From contig NZ_JAHZIL010000003.1 of assembly GCF_019443085.1 (NCBI RefSeq), positions 310,001-374,000 of the forward strand: a stretch of DNA of 64,000 nt, in the 5' to 3' direction. Within the stretch, counting starts at the first letter, position 1. The number at the start of each line of letters is the position of its first letter. The notes beneath the pieces are model-generated. The model was not told where the DNA came from. It worked only from the letters and a program-made list of their open reading frames with translations, and ran no database searches. The stretch comes from Marinobacter sp. F4218 (lineage in GTDB: Bacteria > Pseudomonadota > Gammaproteobacteria > Pseudomonadales > Oleiphilaceae). Made by a program: the position numbers and the translations under genes. Shown here in pieces: positions 1 to 8,833 of this stretch.

Positions 1-1142
1 TTGTCCGGAGACTCGTACAGGCCAATGCCATCGCCCTGGTTGTCAGAGACCACATTGTCAGCTACCACATTGCCACTGCTCTGTCGGGCCAGCACGATAC
101 CGGAGCGCCCGTTATGGTGGCTGCGGTTGCCGAAAATCCAGCTGCCATTCACCTGGCCGGAAATAAAGATGCCGTGGTTTTCACGGGTGCCGCGAACCTC
201 ATTGCCGGCGATGATCAGGCGCTGGGAATGGTCGTGGGGGTCGATGCCATTGGCAATGCTGTTTCGGTACAGATTATTGATGATCGCAACGTCCTCGGCC
301 TGGGAGCTGTAGAAACCGAAGTACAGATCGGTGAAACCCGATTCGATCAGCCAGCCGGTGGGAGCGCTGCGCTGGAGTATGGCGTTGTCATCCTCCGAAT
401 ACTGGGCAACGGAAAAGCCGTAGGATTTGGTCATGTTGTAGCCCAGATGCGCCAGCTCACTGCCATGAACAAAGGTTTCGCTGCCGCCCCAGCCGGTGTA
501 GAACGGCCGGAACGCCTCACTGGCCTGGTACGTGGCGGGGCCATTCGCCGCTTCCCGCCAGCCCTCAAGCCGACCATTGATCAAGAAGAACCCGCCATCA
601 CTGGCCAGGAAGGCGCCGCGCTCTTCTGACAGCCTCAAGGTTTCCCCCCGGATCACCAGGGTGGCACCCTGCATGATGGCAATGGGTAAACGGGCCAGGT
701 ACACCCCTTCCGCGAGGCGCTCCATGACGCGCCCATTGTTGATTTGCCGATACACGTCTTCGAGGGTGGCGCGTCCTGCCTTGATAACGATGGCCTTGGG
801 GAATGAGAACTGCCGGATAACCCATTCCCGCGCCTGTTCCCCTTCCAGAAAATCATCCAGTGCCGGAATGCCTACCATCCGCTCAATCCGCACGATACCC
901 GGTGCGTCGGGACGCTGCCGGAGATGCGCCTCGACTTGCTGGGCGCTGAACCTTGAAAGGTCGGGCAAGGTCGGCCTTTCACGATTCAGGAGATCGCCAG
1001 ACTGCACTTCAAAGACATAGCTTTCGTCTTCCGGTGCTACCGCCGGGGGCGGAGTTCCCGACCCGTCCGATGCACCGGACGCGGCGTGTAGCCAGGCGCT
1101 TGCCATCAAAAACACGGGAGCGAGGAGGTGCTGGAAGTTCAT
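1..1142 (-). CDS. algG: AlgG, poly(beta-D-mannuronate) C5-epimerase (3' end beyond window)
   Basis: This periplasmic enzyme converts mannuronate to guluronate residues in nascent alginate and is part of the export scaffold. Reading the minus strand from the ATG at 1142 gives a signal peptide (residues 1-20), an acidic and proline-rich linker, and then repeated short strands typical of a right-handed beta-helix. The AlgG catalytic motif DPHD is at residues 301-304, followed by more beta-helix rungs (GNEVRGTRENHGI, GNRSHHNGRSGI). About 380 residues are visible; AlgG is normally somewhat over 500, so the C-terminus is cut off by the window edge. It starts 9 nt after the algE stop, so it is co-transcribed with and probably coupled to algE. 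Family assignment is confident from the motif and the gene order. Confidence 0.93.
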   Translation of the reverse strand, partial: MNFQHLLAPVFLMASAWLHAASGASDGSGTPPPAVAPEDESYVFEVQSGDLLNRERPTLPDLSRFSAQQVEAHLRQRPDAPGIVRIERMVGIPALDDFLEGEQAREWVIRQFSFPKAIVIKAGRATLEDVYRQINNGRVMERLAEGVYLARLPIAIMQGATLVIRGETLRLSEERGAFLASDGGFFLINGRLEGWREAANGPATYQASEAFRPFYTGWGGSETFVHGSELAHLGYNMTKSYGFSVAQYSEDDNAILQRSAPTGWLIESGFTDLYFGFYSSQAEDVAIINNLYRNSIANGIDPHDHSQRLIIAGNEVRGTRENHGIFISGQVNGSWIFGNRSHHNGRSGIVLARQSSGNVVADNVVSDNQGDGIGLYESPD

Positions 1143-1151
1143 CACGCTCTC

Positions 1152-2642
1152 CTAAAATCGTTTGAGAAAATCGAGAAGAACGCGATGGCGGGCACTGTCG
1201 GCACCGCTACCGTACGCATCGCCAGGGAAAAACACCCCGGCCCGAAGCCGCACATCCATTGCGTGCCAGACCGGGCTACGATCCCCGAAATAGCCCACCA
1301 CCAGATCCAGCGCCTGCCCGAGATCATCCGACTGAAGCGGCCGGGCCGGTTCGATGAGATCGGACTCGATAACGCCGTTTACATCGTTCGCCCAGAAGCG
1401 CTGGTAAATCAGGCTCGCGTCCCAGTGGTTGGCGCTATTCACCGAGGTATACACTGTGGCCGATTCAAGATTGCGCCACTCCGGCTGAAAGGCCTCACCA
1501 AAGCGCTGGACCAGCGATCGACTTCCGGTAAAACGTGAGCGGTTGCTCTCAATACCCGTCTGGCGAAAGCCATTACTGCTACCGGCATCGCCACCGCCTG
1601 ACGCCATGGCCCAGTGACCACCCACCAACCAGCGGGGCGATTCAGCCAGTTGGACTCTGAGGCCCAGGTCTACCGCCCAGCCATCTACACCTTGTTCGCG
1701 GCGAGTGAATCCGCCGGTCGAATCGGACGAGCTGATGCTGCTCTGCTCGGAGCCGGTGACTGCCGCCAGAGTTGCCGAGTACTGCCAGCTTTCATTGGCA
1801 CGCCAGTCGAAATAGCCGTTGTCAGCCGAAAGACCAATCCAGGTCAGGGAGGGATCACGCTCGCTCGCCACTTCGCCTCGAGTTGCGTAGTCAACGGCTT
1901 GATCGCCGTAACCCTCGGCGTGAGTCAGCAGCAAGCCGGCATAATGCCCGCTGCGCCATTGCCAGCGGCTGGCGGCAAAAAACCGGGCGATGTCCCGTTC
2001 CGGTTCAAGCACCCGTGGCTGATCGGTGCGCATTTCAGAAAACTTCTGGGCAATGCCAGCTGTGGACTGCAGAAGTGTGGTATTGAAAATCCAGCGGGCG
2101 AGCATAATGTCGTCGTCCCACCACAACCCAGTGGCTTCCTCAAGCCGCTCACGGCCAAAGCGCAGTGATTCGCCCGGGTAGTCGCTCAGGCCGCGATAAT
2201 CCACCCACGCCTCTCGCAGAGCCAGAAAACCATCGGTCGGAGAGCCACCGGTTTCCTCGGTCACATCCACCACCCCGGTGGCCGCAAAGCCCTGCAACAC
2301 AAGTTTGGCTCGCCACTTTGGCGCAAGTTGCCAGTACCACTCCGGTTTGATGTCAACCGCCAGATCGTTGGAATCGGTCTCCCCGCCGGGCGCCAGTCCA
2401 AGGCGACGATCGCCCTCACTGATCAGGCTTATCTGGGCGCGGGTGGACTGCACCAACAACGTGGGCCCTTCGTATGCCTCCGCTTGCTGTGGAGGTGCCT
2501 CCTCGTTGCTTGCGGAGTTTTCGCCTTTATCGACAGACACCGTTTCGTCTTGCCCGTAAACTCCGGCAGGCCACGCGGTCAGGCCAAATCCCCCAGCCAG
2601 GGACACAGCCATTATTAGCTTTTGGTGGCGCTTTAAGAGCAT
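1152..2642 (-). CDS. algE: AlgE, outer-membrane alginate export porin
   Basis: A 496-residue outer-membrane beta-barrel that carries alginate through the outer membrane. It has an N-terminal signal peptide (about residues 1-30, ending near GVYG), many alternating aromatic strands such as WYWQLAPKWRAKLVLQ, and a terminal phenylalanine (FLKRF) as expected for barrel assembly. The length matches Pseudomonas AlgE (about 490). The start ATG lies 3 nt after the algK stop, with a GGAGGAGG ribosome binding site inside the end of algK. Position between algK and algG is the canonical order. The identification rests on length, barrel pattern and context; no single catalytic motif exists for this family. 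Confidence 0.9.
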   Translation of the reverse strand: MLLKRHQKLIMAVSLAGGFGLTAWPAGVYGQDETVSVDKGENSASNEEAPPQQAEAYEGPTLLVQSTRAQISLISEGDRRLGLAPGGETDSNDLAVDIKPEWYWQLAPKWRAKLVLQGFAATGVVDVTEETGGSPTDGFLALREAWVDYRGLSDYPGESLRFGRERLEEATGLWWDDDIMLARWIFNTTLLQSTAGIAQKFSEMRTDQPRVLEPERDIARFFAASRWQWRSGHYAGLLLTHAEGYGDQAVDYATRGEVASERDPSLTWIGLSADNGYFDWRANESWQYSATLAAVTGSEQSSISSSDSTGGFTRREQGVDGWAVDLGLRVQLAESPRWLVGGHWAMASGGGDAGSSNGFRQTGIESNRSRFTGSRSLVQRFGEAFQPEWRNLESATVYTSVNSANHWDASLIYQRFWANDVNGVIESDLIEPARPLQSDDLGQALDLVVGYFGDRSPVWHAMDVRLRAGVFFPGDAYGSGADSARHRVLLDFLKRF

Positions 2643-2645
2643 CCC

Positions 2646-4025
2646 CTAGCCTCCTCCAGCTATCGATTGCTGAAGCAAATCCAGAGGCTGCTGCTGGCGA
2701 GAGATCAGCTCCCGTTGGCTCAGTCGCTCCGCCTCCTGCCGCACACTCAAGGGCGTGGTCTGAGCCATTTCATCCAGTAGCTCGTGCGCCTGGGCCACCT
2801 CGCCTTCCAGAGCCAGAGTGGCGAACGACCAGGCGTAAACCGGATTGATGGCGACCCCCTTGCCTTCCCAGAACAGTCGGGCGAGCAGAAAGTCCGCCTT
2901 TGGATAGCCACGGCGGGCTGCCGAAAGCAGGTAATCGAGTGCTTTTCCGGGGTCGGGCTTGCCCAGATAGCCACGCTTGTAGATGCGTCCAATGGTGTAA
3001 TCCGCTGCCGGATAGCGGGGCCTGGCCTCCTCTGCGTAGGCAAGGGCCTTCTGTGGATCCGCCGGTGCAATTCGTCCAAGTTCGTAAATTCGGGCCAGTG
3101 TCAGAGAGGCCCGAAGGTCGCCCGCCGTTCTCGCCTGTTCCAGCGCTCCCAGAATCACCTCAGAATCGGCAAGATAAGGGTTATCCAGAGCCAGCCGCGA
3201 TGATTCGGTCAGGGCGGGCACGTGACCCGGAATCAACAATTGATAAAGCCGGTAACTCTCGCCCACTTTGGGGTTCGGGGCCTCATCACTGGCGAGGAAC
3301 CCTGCAAACTGATACAGATCGGTATCGTCTATTTCGCCGGTTTCCCAGGCACTGCGGGCCTGCCGAATCAGACCATCCAGATCTGCTTCACGCCCCTCCT
3401 GCATATAAATGCGTGCCAGCACCGACATACATGCCGGCTCCGCCAGCACTGCCGGTGCGCACAGAGACTCAATCTCTGCCATGCGCGCATCAAACTCGCC
3501 CGTGAGCTGGTAGTAAAGGACCCGCGCATAGCTCGCCGACGGATTACCCTCAGACTCGCCTTGTTCAATCAACGCCAGAACATTCCGATGTGTAAATTCG
3601 GCAGGGTATTCCAGATACAGGTTGATCAGGGCGATCAAGGCGCTGTCGTCACCAGCTGCGAGCGACTGCCGCAGGTAGCTTTCAGCAACAGCCCGCTGCT
3701 CAGCGGTGGTGCCTTCCCGCGCATACAGCTTGCCAAGGCGCAGCCAGGCCCGCTCGCTGCCCTGCTCAGCAGCGTGGTGGTACCAGGTCAAAGCTGCTTC
3801 CAGTGCGGAAGCGCTGTCAGAGTCACGGTAGAAATCCCCAAGATCCACCTGGGCATCGGCAATGCCAAAGCCCGCCAGAGCCTCAAGCTGCGACTGGGCC
3901 CGGTCGGTCCTGCCCTGAGCCAAGTCCTGCTCCGCCCGATCCAGATCAGGCAGATCTCGCAGGCTGCTGCAGCCGGTGAGGGCACCGAGCAGCACTGCGA
4001 CCATCCCCACCTCCCGCAATTTCAT
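2646..4025 (-). CDS. algK: AlgK, TPR/Sel1-repeat lipoprotein of the alginate export complex
   Basis: A periplasmic, outer-membrane-anchored scaffold lipoprotein that helps place AlgE and links it to the inner-membrane polymerase. The chosen start (MKLREVGM, 459 residues) has a GAGG site upstream and gives a short hydrophobic leader ending in the lipobox LTGC. A longer ORF beginning upstream would bury the leader and was rejected. The body is all helical TPR/Sel1-like repeats (for example ALTWYHHAAEQGSERAWLRL and ALDYLLSAARRGYPKADFLL). The start is 10 nt downstream of the alg44 stop and the stop is 3 nt before algE, fitting a tightly coupled operon. Confidence 0.9.
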   Translation of the reverse strand: MKLREVGMVAVLLGALTGCSSLRDLPDLDRAEQDLAQGRTDRAQSQLEALAGFGIADAQVDLGDFYRDSDSASALEAALTWYHHAAEQGSERAWLRLGKLYAREGTTAEQRAVAESYLRQSLAAGDDSALIALINLYLEYPAEFTHRNVLALIEQGESEGNPSASYARVLYYQLTGEFDARMAEIESLCAPAVLAEPACMSVLARIYMQEGREADLDGLIRQARSAWETGEIDDTDLYQFAGFLASDEAPNPKVGESYRLYQLLIPGHVPALTESSRLALDNPYLADSEVILGALEQARTAGDLRASLTLARIYELGRIAPADPQKALAYAEEARPRYPAADYTIGRIYKRGYLGKPDPGKALDYLLSAARRGYPKADFLLARLFWEGKGVAINPVYAWSFATLALEGEVAQAHELLDEMAQTTPLSVRQEAERLSQRELISRQQQPLDLLQQSIAGGG

Positions 4026-4035
4026 CACGCGCCCC

Positions 4036-5208
4036 TCAGGGATTACCCGCCGGCCCGGCCAGGACGGCATTTAGAACCGAGTTCTGAAACGGCTCAACAG
4101 TCACACGGATGGGCCGACCGATGGCGGATATTGGCAGTGGCTGGTTGGCCTCAATCAGGGTGTTGATCGCCGTGCCCGGCTGATTGGGTTGTCGGGCATC
4201 CACGTACAGCGCACTGATGGTCCCGGCCTGGGCTTCGCCACCGGGCAATTTCAATGTCACCGTCTGCCCTTCTTCAAGATGCTCTCCGTCCTCAAACTTG
4301 AAGCGGGCAATTACGTGGACACTGGCGTTTGCAGGGGCCAACAATGCCAGTTGATCCCCTTTGGCCATATAGTGATCCTTTGCCGGTCTGAGATTAGCCA
4401 CGGTGCAATCACAGGGGCTGGTCAATGTACCGCGCACGCTCTGGCCTAACAGCTCCTCAATCTGTTCAACGGTGTAGTCGCCTTCTCCCAGGAGGTCAGC
4501 GACGTACGACAGCATGGGCGCATCGAAGGTGGCGATCACCGCACCCGCCTCGACCTGCTGCCCTGTTTTCACTAACGTGGTCACCCGAGCGTCCTTGGGC
4601 ACGGTGATGGACACCTGTTCCGCGCCGACCATGGCAGACTCTGCCCGGGTAACAAAGTACATCTGCCACAATTGCCAGAGAACGAAGCTTGCCGCCCCCA
4701 GGCCTACCAACATGAATAACAGGCTGCCGATCAGGGCCCTGGCGCGGGCAAAGCCCCCCAAATCCTCTCCCCCCTTGTTTTTGCGGGTTCGGGTGAAGTT
4801 TTCCCGTGACAGTGTATTGAGCACGTCGCCGGCCGACACCACCTCACCACTTAGAAACGAGGTAATGACATACCGCAAGGTGGAGACTTCGCTCGCCCCC
4901 AGCTCCTGAAACTCATAACCATAGCGCCCCGCGTCGGAATCCTGGTTTTTGGGCACAAACCGGACTTCCATACCAAGGTCCAGCCCATCAATTTGAAACA
5001 CCAGCCGGCCGCTATAGACCTGGTTTCGAGTGAGCTGATCATTCGGCTGTTTCAGGCTGAAGCCGCCGGCTGAAAGGTCGTGAATTGGAAGGGTGCGGGA
5101 CTGACCGTCGATATCCACGACCAGCGTCGCCGGGATCTTCACCCTCGCATATTGCCGCTGAGCCTCGGATTCGTGGACGAGTTGCGGCTGAACCGCGGTA
5201 GTAGTCAT
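4036..5208 (-). CDS. alg44: Alg44, PilZ-domain cyclic-di-GMP receptor and alginate copolymerase
   Basis: An inner-membrane protein (390 residues) that activates alginate polymerisation by Alg8 when it binds c-di-GMP. The cytoplasmic N-terminus is a PilZ domain with both ligand motifs: RxxxR at residues 18-22 (RQYAR) and DxSxxG at 44-49 (DLSAGG). One membrane segment follows at about residues 155-185. The rest is a periplasmic HlyD/membrane-fusion-like domain (VSITVPKDARVTTLVKTGQQVEAGAVIATF). Both PilZ motifs are intact, so c-di-GMP control is expected. It is 58 nt downstream of alg8 and 10 nt upstream of algK. Confidence 0.93.
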   Translation of the reverse strand: MTTTAVQPQLVHESEAQRQYARVKIPATLVVDIDGQSRTLPIHDLSAGGFSLKQPNDQLTRNQVYSGRLVFQIDGLDLGMEVRFVPKNQDSDAGRYGYEFQELGASEVSTLRYVITSFLSGEVVSAGDVLNTLSRENFTRTRKNKGGEDLGGFARARALIGSLLFMLVGLGAASFVLWQLWQMYFVTRAESAMVGAEQVSITVPKDARVTTLVKTGQQVEAGAVIATFDAPMLSYVADLLGEGDYTVEQIEELLGQSVRGTLTSPCDCTVANLRPAKDHYMAKGDQLALLAPANASVHVIARFKFEDGEHLEEGQTVTLKLPGGEAQAGTISALYVDARQPNQPGTAINTLIEANQPLPISAIGRPIRVTVEPFQNSVLNAVLAGPAGNP

Positions 5209-5266
5209 CTTGGCTGTCCCCGTATGTTGTGTATCTACCCTAATCCGTTAGTCGCGTCGGCTTACG

Positions 5267-6751
5267 TCAAACGATTGCGACCGCCACCACCAGAAAAATG
5301 CTACCGGCAGCAAAAGTCATGACCCGCGACGACCAGCGATTGAAGCGCTGCTGAAACGAGGCGGTGTCGGCATTGAATTTGGTTTTCTGACGTGTCCAAG
5401 ACTGCCGGTCGAGCCGGAAGAACACGTAAATCTTTACCAGCGACCCGAAAATCTGGTTGAAATACAGAATGATCGGAAACGCCGGACCAATCCGGTGGCC
5501 GCTGGCCGTCAGCAACAGCGTCAAGGCCAGGCGGGTCAGACCAATCCAGAGCAGATACATGATCAGTACTACGCCGGAATATTTGATGGCAGCGATAATC
5601 GCAGCGGTGGGTCCCAGAATCGTCGTCCACATGGAGATTCTCTGATCCCACAAGACGTAGCAGGTGAACCATCCAAGCCGGCTTGGACCCAGTTTGGTGG
5701 CCCGGGAATTCTGTCGCAGGTTGTTGCCGTACCAGCGGAACATCAGCTGGCGGGCCGAGCGCAAAAACCTGGGATCTGGCGGATGCTCAACGGTATTGAT
5801 GGAGGCGTCAGGAACATAGAAGGTGTCGTAGCCAAGACGCATGACACTGAACCAGCTGGACTTATCGTCGCCCGTCAAAAACCGGAACTGCCCTAGTCGC
5901 CAGTGCCGGAGGTTGTCGTATTCAACGTCCGCAATAAACTCCGGCTGTGTGACAACGCTGGCACGAAACACGGACATCCTGCCGGTCAGTGTCAGAACCC
6001 GACGTGATAACGCCATCGAGCACATGGCGACATGGCGCTGGGCGAAGCGGAGCTTGTGCCACTCGGACATCAGGTAACTGCCCTGAACCTCGCAAAATTC
6101 GTTGGTCGTCAGTGCGCCCACAGTCGGCATCAGTTTGAAATAAGGTGCGGTCCTGGCAACAACCCCCGGGTTAAGCACCGTGTCCCCGTCAATCACGGCA
6201 ACAATGGCGTTATCATCGGGCAGATCCCGGGAGATAGCTCGAAAGCCGTACGCGAGGCCATCTCGCTTACCGGTGCCGGGAATACGCACTACCTTCAGGC
6301 TTACGCGCTGAGACGGCTTCCGTTTGCGCCAGAGGGAACGCATGAGCATTTCGTCCGATAACTCGACGACCGACGCAACCACTGTGGTCGGCCATTCACT
6401 CCGCATGGCTTCGCAAATGATGGAATCGTATACCTGGGCGGTAGTTCGGCTATCGATACGAAAGCTGGTTACCATCAGATAAACATGGGAGGGCGTGGCG
6501 GCGTCGCCAAGCAGCCGGGCCTGCCGACGGGCGAGGGGAAAGGAAACGTGTAGAAAGTACATTCCGCGGGCAAAGTGCATCAGTCCCACAGAGTATCGCC
6601 ATAGACCAATGCTGCCGATCAACAGGATGAAGTGTGCGCCACCAGGTATGAAGAATTCCCGCGGCAGAGCCAACGCCATTAAACCGAGCAGGGCCAGATA
6701 GAAGCACCAGCCCCCAACCCGCGTCAGCCCGTTGTTTTCGAACCGGATCAT
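5267..6751 (-). CDS. alg8: Alg8, GT2-family mannuronan synthase
   Basis: The catalytic subunit of alginate polymerase, which adds mannuronate from GDP-mannuronate and sits in the inner membrane. The 494-residue protein has N-terminal membrane segments, a GT2 cytoplasmic domain with the metal-binding DGDT at residues 188-191, the GDDKSSWF motif further on, and several C-terminal membrane helices. Length and motifs match Alg8 of Pseudomonas and Azotobacter. The ATG is preceded by GGAG. It is separated from algD by 69 nt that hold a strong inverted repeat, and it precedes alg44, as in the canonical operon. Confidence 0.94.
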   Translation of the reverse strand: MIRFENNGLTRVGGWCFYLALLGLMALALPREFFIPGGAHFILLIGSIGLWRYSVGLMHFARGMYFLHVSFPLARRQARLLGDAATPSHVYLMVTSFRIDSRTTAQVYDSIICEAMRSEWPTTVVASVVELSDEMLMRSLWRKRKPSQRVSLKVVRIPGTGKRDGLAYGFRAISRDLPDDNAIVAVIDGDTVLNPGVVARTAPYFKLMPTVGALTTNEFCEVQGSYLMSEWHKLRFAQRHVAMCSMALSRRVLTLTGRMSVFRASVVTQPEFIADVEYDNLRHWRLGQFRFLTGDDKSSWFSVMRLGYDTFYVPDASINTVEHPPDPRFLRSARQLMFRWYGNNLRQNSRATKLGPSRLGWFTCYVLWDQRISMWTTILGPTAAIIAAIKYSGVVLIMYLLWIGLTRLALTLLLTASGHRIGPAFPIILYFNQIFGSLVKIYVFFRLDRQSWTRQKTKFNADTASFQQRFNRWSSRVMTFAAGSIFLVVAVAIV

Positions 6752-6769
6752 GGCCCGTTTCTCCGGAGG

Positions 6770-6810
6770 CCGCCAACGGTCACGCGAGCCTTACGCCCGA
6801 CCGTTGGCGG
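6770..6810 (-). repeat. 12-bp-arm inverted repeat between algD and alg8
   Basis: CCGCCAACGGTC at 6770-6781 is the exact reverse complement of GACCGTTGGCGG at 6799-6810, with a 17-nt loop. It fills most of the 69-nt gap between algD and alg8. In the operon transcript it would form a stable GC-rich stem. No run of U follows, so it is not a classical terminator; it may act as a processing, stabilising or attenuating element. That role is inference. Confidence 0.75.
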
Positions 6811-6821
6811 TGTCAGGTTGT

Positions 6822-8132
6822 TTACCAGCAGATCCCTACGGAAGTACCGTTTGACCGGGTTTTCATGAAACCAACCAGATCAACGACCTGCTTCCCTTCC
6901 GGAACCTCTGCCGCGATTGCTTCAAAGGACTGATCGTTGTTGCCCAGCACGATCACATCTGCCCACTCAATCACGTCGCGCAGCTCCTTCGCCAACAGCT
7001 CGGCGAGGTGCGGTATCTTGCCGTTGATGTATTCCTGATTGGCGCCAAAAGTGCGGGCCTGATCGACATTTCGATCAAATATCTGGAGCTGATAGCCTTT
7101 GCCAATTAACAGCTCGGACAACTCCACCAGTGGGCTCTCTCTCAGATCATCGGTATTTGCCTTGAAGCTCAGACCAAGCATCCCGATCTTGCGAGAGCCA
7201 CATCCGGTAACAATATTGAAAGCGCGCCGGACCTGCTCGTTGTTGCTGTCCATGATCGAACTCAGCAACGGATGCCTTACATCCAGCTGATTGGCCCGGT
7301 AGGCCAGTGCTCGCACGTCCTTGGGGAGACAGGAGCCGCCGAAGGCGAATCCCGGACGCATGTAGTATCGGGATATGTTCAGCTTGCTGTCCTTGCACAC
7401 CACGTCCATAACATCCCGGCCATCCACGCCCAGGGTTTTGGCAATGTTTCCAATCTCGTTGGCGAACGTCACCTTGGTGGCATGCCAGACGTTGCAGGTG
7501 TATTTGATCATCTCTGCAGTTTCGATCGTTTTGCGGACAATGGGTGCGTCGAGATCTTCGTAAAGACGAGCTAACAGGTCGCCAGACTGCGTATCAAGTT
7601 CACCAATCACCGTCATCGGCGGATGATCAAAATCGTGAATCGCTGTGCTTTCTCTCAGGAACTCCGGATTCATGCACAGACCGAACTCCCAACCAGCCTT
7701 TTTGCCAGAATGCTCTTCGAGAATCGGAATGATCAATTCGCTCACCGTGCCTGGCAGCACGGTGCTGCGTACCACAACCAGATGCCAGCTATCTTTGTCT
7801 TTGAGCGCTCGACCAATCTCCTGGCAGACCCGCTCCACGAACTGCAACTCGAGGCCTCCGTTGGGTTTGCTCGGCGTGCCCACACAGATCATGGAAAGCT
7901 CTGTATCATGAACCGCTTTGTAGCCGTTCAAGGTCACTTCGATATAACCTTCTGCCCTGCCGGACTGCAGCAAGCTCTCCAGTCCTGGCTCCACAATCGG
8001 AGAAATGCCGTCATTTATCAGACCTAGCTTTGATGGTGAAACATCTACCCCTGTTACGTTGTGGCCTCGTTTTGCCAAACACGCCGTGCACACGACGCCG
8101 ACGTACCCCATCCCAAAGATGCTAATTTTCAT
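6822..8132 (-). CDS. algD: AlgD, GDP-mannose 6-dehydrogenase
   Basis: This cytoplasmic NAD-dependent enzyme oxidises GDP-mannose to GDP-mannuronate, the committed step and precursor supply for alginate. The 436-residue protein starts with a Rossmann motif (GMGYVG, residues 7-12). It has the catalytic cysteine at residue 268 in FGGSCLPKD, the same number as in the Pseudomonas enzyme, and ends in SVGICW, close to the Pseudomonas AlgD C-terminus. It is the first gene of the operon, behind a leader of about 500 nt. The ATG is preceded by GGGGGA. It differs from the WbpO/TviB-type dehydrogenase at 49485 in length, substrate-loop sequences and C-terminus. Confidence 0.96.
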   Translation of the reverse strand: MKISIFGMGYVGVVCTACLAKRGHNVTGVDVSPSKLGLINDGISPIVEPGLESLLQSGRAEGYIEVTLNGYKAVHDTELSMICVGTPSKPNGGLELQFVERVCQEIGRALKDKDSWHLVVVRSTVLPGTVSELIIPILEEHSGKKAGWEFGLCMNPEFLRESTAIHDFDHPPMTVIGELDTQSGDLLARLYEDLDAPIVRKTIETAEMIKYTCNVWHATKVTFANEIGNIAKTLGVDGRDVMDVVCKDSKLNISRYYMRPGFAFGGSCLPKDVRALAYRANQLDVRHPLLSSIMDSNNEQVRRAFNIVTGCGSRKIGMLGLSFKANTDDLRESPLVELSELLIGKGYQLQIFDRNVDQARTFGANQEYINGKIPHLAELLAKELRDVIEWADVIVLGNNDQSFEAIAAEVPEGKQVVDLVGFMKTRSNGTSVGICW

Positions 8133-8615
8133 TCGAATCCCCCGATGCTCTGACCATAAACGTCGTTAACGGGAGGTATCACTCCTCCCAAAAGAGTCTG
8201 GATCAGCCAACTACCTGTTCGGCACGCACTTATGCACGGTCACATGGACTCGATGCGCGGATCAAACGACAGCGCCGTCGGACTATCACAATTTTACGGG
8301 GGCTTTTTTGACGGGGTTCACATTTTTGAAATGTGGTGAAAGATTAAATATTAATAAACTTACATTTTGTAACACTCTATGTTTTCGAAATTTGTGGGCA
8401 CATCACCTGCCCAGAATCCGATTTATTCAGCAAGAATATTACGTTTCTTTCACAAAAATGCGATTTGCGCAGTTTTTGCTCCTTTATAGAAGCCCTTTCC
8501 ATTTCAAACGGAATCAAAGAGTCAGAAAATTTTCAGGAAAGAAAAAACTGGACGGGTCAGAAAAAATAAAGTTGCCCCGGTATTCCTCGGAAAGGGGCGC
8601 GCGTCCATAAACGAA
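8133..8615 (-). promoter_or_regulatory. Long AT-rich leader and upstream region of the alginate operon
   Basis: About 480 nt without a credible gene lie between algD and the initiator tRNA terminator. The part at 8290-8580 is strikingly AT-rich compared with its surroundings. It holds a dyad CACATTT-ttg-AAATGTG at 8319-8335, about 190 nt above the algD start, and near algD a leader hairpin (8171-8189). A -10-like TAAAAT on the minus strand (near 8294-8299) follows a GAACCC by 17 nt, which is only a weak fit to a sigma-E (AlgU) or sigma-70 promoter. A long, AT-rich, multi-site algD promoter is known in Pseudomonas; the resemblance here is in layout, and I cannot assign the sigma factor. Confidence 0.55.
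8171..8189 (-). promoter_or_regulatory. Leader hairpin about 40 nt upstream of algD
   Basis: GGGAGG at 8171-8176 and CCTCCC at 8184-8189 form a perfect 6-bp stem with a 7-nt loop. Read on the algD strand it starts GGGAGGAG, so it contains Shine-Dalgarno-like and GGA sequences in or beside the stem. It may influence mRNA stability or bind a CsrA/RsmA-type protein; this is inference. Confidence 0.5.
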
Positions 8616-8648
8616 AAAGGCAGACCGGTAAACTACCGATCTGCCTTT
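8616..8648 (-). terminator. Rho-independent terminator of the initiator tRNA gene
   Basis: On the minus strand, AAAGGCAGA pairs with TCTGCCTTT (with CGGT/ACCG inside the loop side), followed by TTTTTCGTTT. It begins 8 nt after the CCA end of the tRNA. Confidence 0.85.
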
Positions 8649-8656
8649 CTCATATA

Positions 8657-8733
<77 letters not shown>

Positions 8734-8780
8734 TCAAACTGGCTGTTTTCTCGGGGAATCCCCCGATCAACGTGGCGCGC

Positions 8781-8809
8781 ATAATAAGGGCTGAAGCCTA
8801 GCCTGTCAA
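8781..8809 (-). promoter_or_regulatory. Sigma-70 promoter of the initiator tRNA
   Basis: On the minus strand TTGACA, a 17-nt spacer and TATTAT, followed by a GC-rich discriminator (GCGCGCC). The GC-rich discriminator is what stringently controlled stable-RNA promoters usually show. Confidence 0.88.
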
Positions 8810-8833
8810 AGCTAAATTGGAATTTTCCGGAAC

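Noticed and set aside
1614..2168. Open frames antisense to algE (and similar ones opposite algK, wecB and sodB)
   Set aside because: They mirror GC-rich coding regions on the other strand and show no protein-like motifs or start signals.
3222..4166. 314-codon plus-strand frame opposite algK
   Set aside because: algK has a lipobox, TPR repeats and operon position; the antisense frame is composition-driven.
8281..8340. GAACCC and TAAAAT as an AlgU (sigma-E) promoter for algD
   Set aside because: Only 4 of 6 matches at -35 and a poor -10; too weak to annotate as a promoter.
8308..8610. 100-codon plus-strand open frame in the algD upstream region
   Set aside because: AT-rich, no ribosome binding site, no recognisable protein pattern, and it runs into the tRNA terminator; more likely regulatory DNA.
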